DNA of 64,000 nucleotides, from positions 124,001 to 188,000 of the forward strand of contig NZ_AQQZ01000006.1 of NCBI RefSeq assembly GCF_001205715.1, read 5' to 3'. Under the pieces are notes generated by a model. It was given only the letters and a program-made list of their open reading frames with translations, was not told the origin of the DNA and did no database searches. Each line of letters starts with the position of its first letter. The first letter of the stretch is position 1. Positions 63,229 to 64,000 of this stretch are shown here, piece after piece. This DNA comes from Pseudaestuariivita atlantica. GTDB lineage: Bacteria; Pseudomonadota; Alphaproteobacteria; Rhodobacterales; Rhodobacteraceae. The translations under genes were made by a program, and so were the position numbers.

Positions 63229-64000
63229 ATGTCCGCCGACGAGCGCCTGCGCGAAATCCTGATCGAGGTGCAAAGCTTGCGCGCGCGCGAGGCGCAGTCG
63301 CTCAAGGAAACAACGGCACTTCTGGACATGCTCGAAGCGGTTGCGACCGCGGTGGACCCGCAGGCGGCGATCCGCGCCTTCCTTGGAGAGGTGGCGCGGT
63401 CGCTGCATGCCGACGTGGTCGCGGTCCTGCGGATCGAGGACGGGGAACACCGGCCCGTCGCGCTTTGGCCCGAGGAGGCGCAGGTCGACGCGTTCACCCC
63501 GCCCGCCGCGCTGGGCAGCAAGTTCCGCACGTATTTCGATCTTGGCGCGGTCCCGGAATGGGAGAGCTGTTTCACAGGCCGGCTGAGCGGCACCAAAAGC
63601 CTTCTGTCGGCGCCCGTGGCCCATCCCGACGGGGTGGCGGGCGCGGTGGCCTGTTTCCATCCCGATCCGAACCATTTCTCGAAGGAAGATGCACAGCTTC
63701 TGCGGCGGCTGAGCCGGTTCGCGGGCCAGATCCTCAGCGCGCTGCAACTGAGCGCGCAGAACGCGCTTCTCGCCGCCGTGATCGACGGGTCGTCGTCCGG
63801 TTTTGCCATCGCCGACGCCGCGGTCGACGACATGCCGCTTGTCTTCGTCAACAAGGCCTTCGAATCCATGACGGGATACGCGGCGAGCGAGGTGCTGGGG
63901 CAGAACTGCCGCTTCCTCTCTGCCGACAGCCCCGATAGCCCCGAACGCACCCGCCTGCGGCAGGCTGTAATGGACCGCGCGCAAGGCTCGTTCCTGCTGC
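63229..64000 (+). CDS. GAF and LOV/PAS signalling protein (N-terminal part, cut by window edge)
   Basis: About 257 residues visible. A short coiled coil (1-35) precedes a GAF domain (about 36-180), then a PAS domain (about 184 on) with the LOV-type motif GQNCRFLS, whose cysteine is the flavin-adduct residue of LOV photoreceptors. The usual Gln after FL is Ser here. The output domain (kinase or GGDEF/EAL) is beyond the edge. GAAGG precedes ATG 63229. Confidence 0.85.
   Translation, partial: MSADERLREILIEVQSLRAREAQSLKETTALLDMLEAVATAVDPQAAIRAFLGEVARSLHADVVAVLRIEDGEHRPVALWPEEAQVDAFTPPAALGSKFRTYFDLGAVPEWESCFTGRLSGTKSLLSAPVAHPDGVAGAVACFHPDPNHFSKEDAQLLRRLSRFAGQILSALQLSAQNALLAAVIDGSSSGFAIADAAVDDMPLVFVNKAFESMTGYAASEVLGQNCRFLSADSPDSPERTRLRQAVMDRAQGSFLL

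Overview
The window is about 66% GC, gene-dense, and looks like a chromosome segment from a Roseobacter-group alphaproteobacterium (Rhodobacterales). The grounds are the dusB-ntrB-ntrC-ntrY-ntrX...trkA-hfq-hflX gene order, a fused ispDF gene, NtrC without the sigma-54 GAFTGA loop (as in Rhodobacter capsulatus), and the DUF6456/DUF6477 pair. I saw no tRNA, rRNA, CRISPR array, transposase or integrase.

Region 1 (1-33.7 kb) is mostly core genome. On the minus strand lie the nitrogen two-component systems (dusB, ntrBC, ntrYX), then K+ uptake (trkA, trkH), then hfq and the start of hflX. A plus-strand SGNH/GSCFA gene pair interrupts this block between ntrX and trkA. Next come ispDF-pgpA-cinA (isoprenoid, phospholipid and NMN salvage), a MmgE/PrpD protein, a RatA/COQ10-like START protein, hpt, two c-type cytochromes, a Sel1-repeat protein and lipA. 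The DUF6456/DUF6477 pair follows. Catabolic modules come next: a dimethylglycine-dehydrogenase-like flavoprotein divergent from a non-pyrrolysine MttB-like methyltransferase, and a six-gene operon (binding protein, ABC ATPase, permease, enolase-superfamily dehydratase, zinc alcohol dehydrogenase, SDR) that probably imports and oxidises an unidentified acid or polyol.

Region 2 (33.8-52.8 kb) is the most striking part: a 16-gene, single-strand extracellular contractile injection system (eCIS; Afp/PVC/MAC relative). Its order of transcription is coiled-coil protein, one sheath, two tube proteins, DUF5908, tube/LysM adaptor, VgrG-like spike, PAAR tip, gp25 baseplate, baseplate J, a protein with a predicted transmembrane hairpin, a second large baseplate protein, tape measure, AAA+ ATPase, DUF4255 cap/terminator and an unknown protein. 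There are no capsid, terminase or T6SS membrane-complex genes. No classical toxin is recognisable, so cargo and target are open.

Region 3 (53-64 kb) starts with a CUT2-type sugar ABC transporter (binding protein, permease, single-domain ATPase) divergent from an SDR, with a perfect 20-bp LacI-type palindrome between them. Ribokinase and RbsD/FucU follow, which suggests pentose or deoxyhexose uptake and phosphorylation. After that come a P-loop kinase overlapping a fatty-acid desaturase, an aldo/keto reductase, a globin, a FIST sensor protein and the N-terminal part of a GAF-LOV/PAS signalling protein that runs off the end. Two long intergenic inverted repeats (32571-32653 and 53893-54036) each sit inside a transporter operon and may set differential expression.
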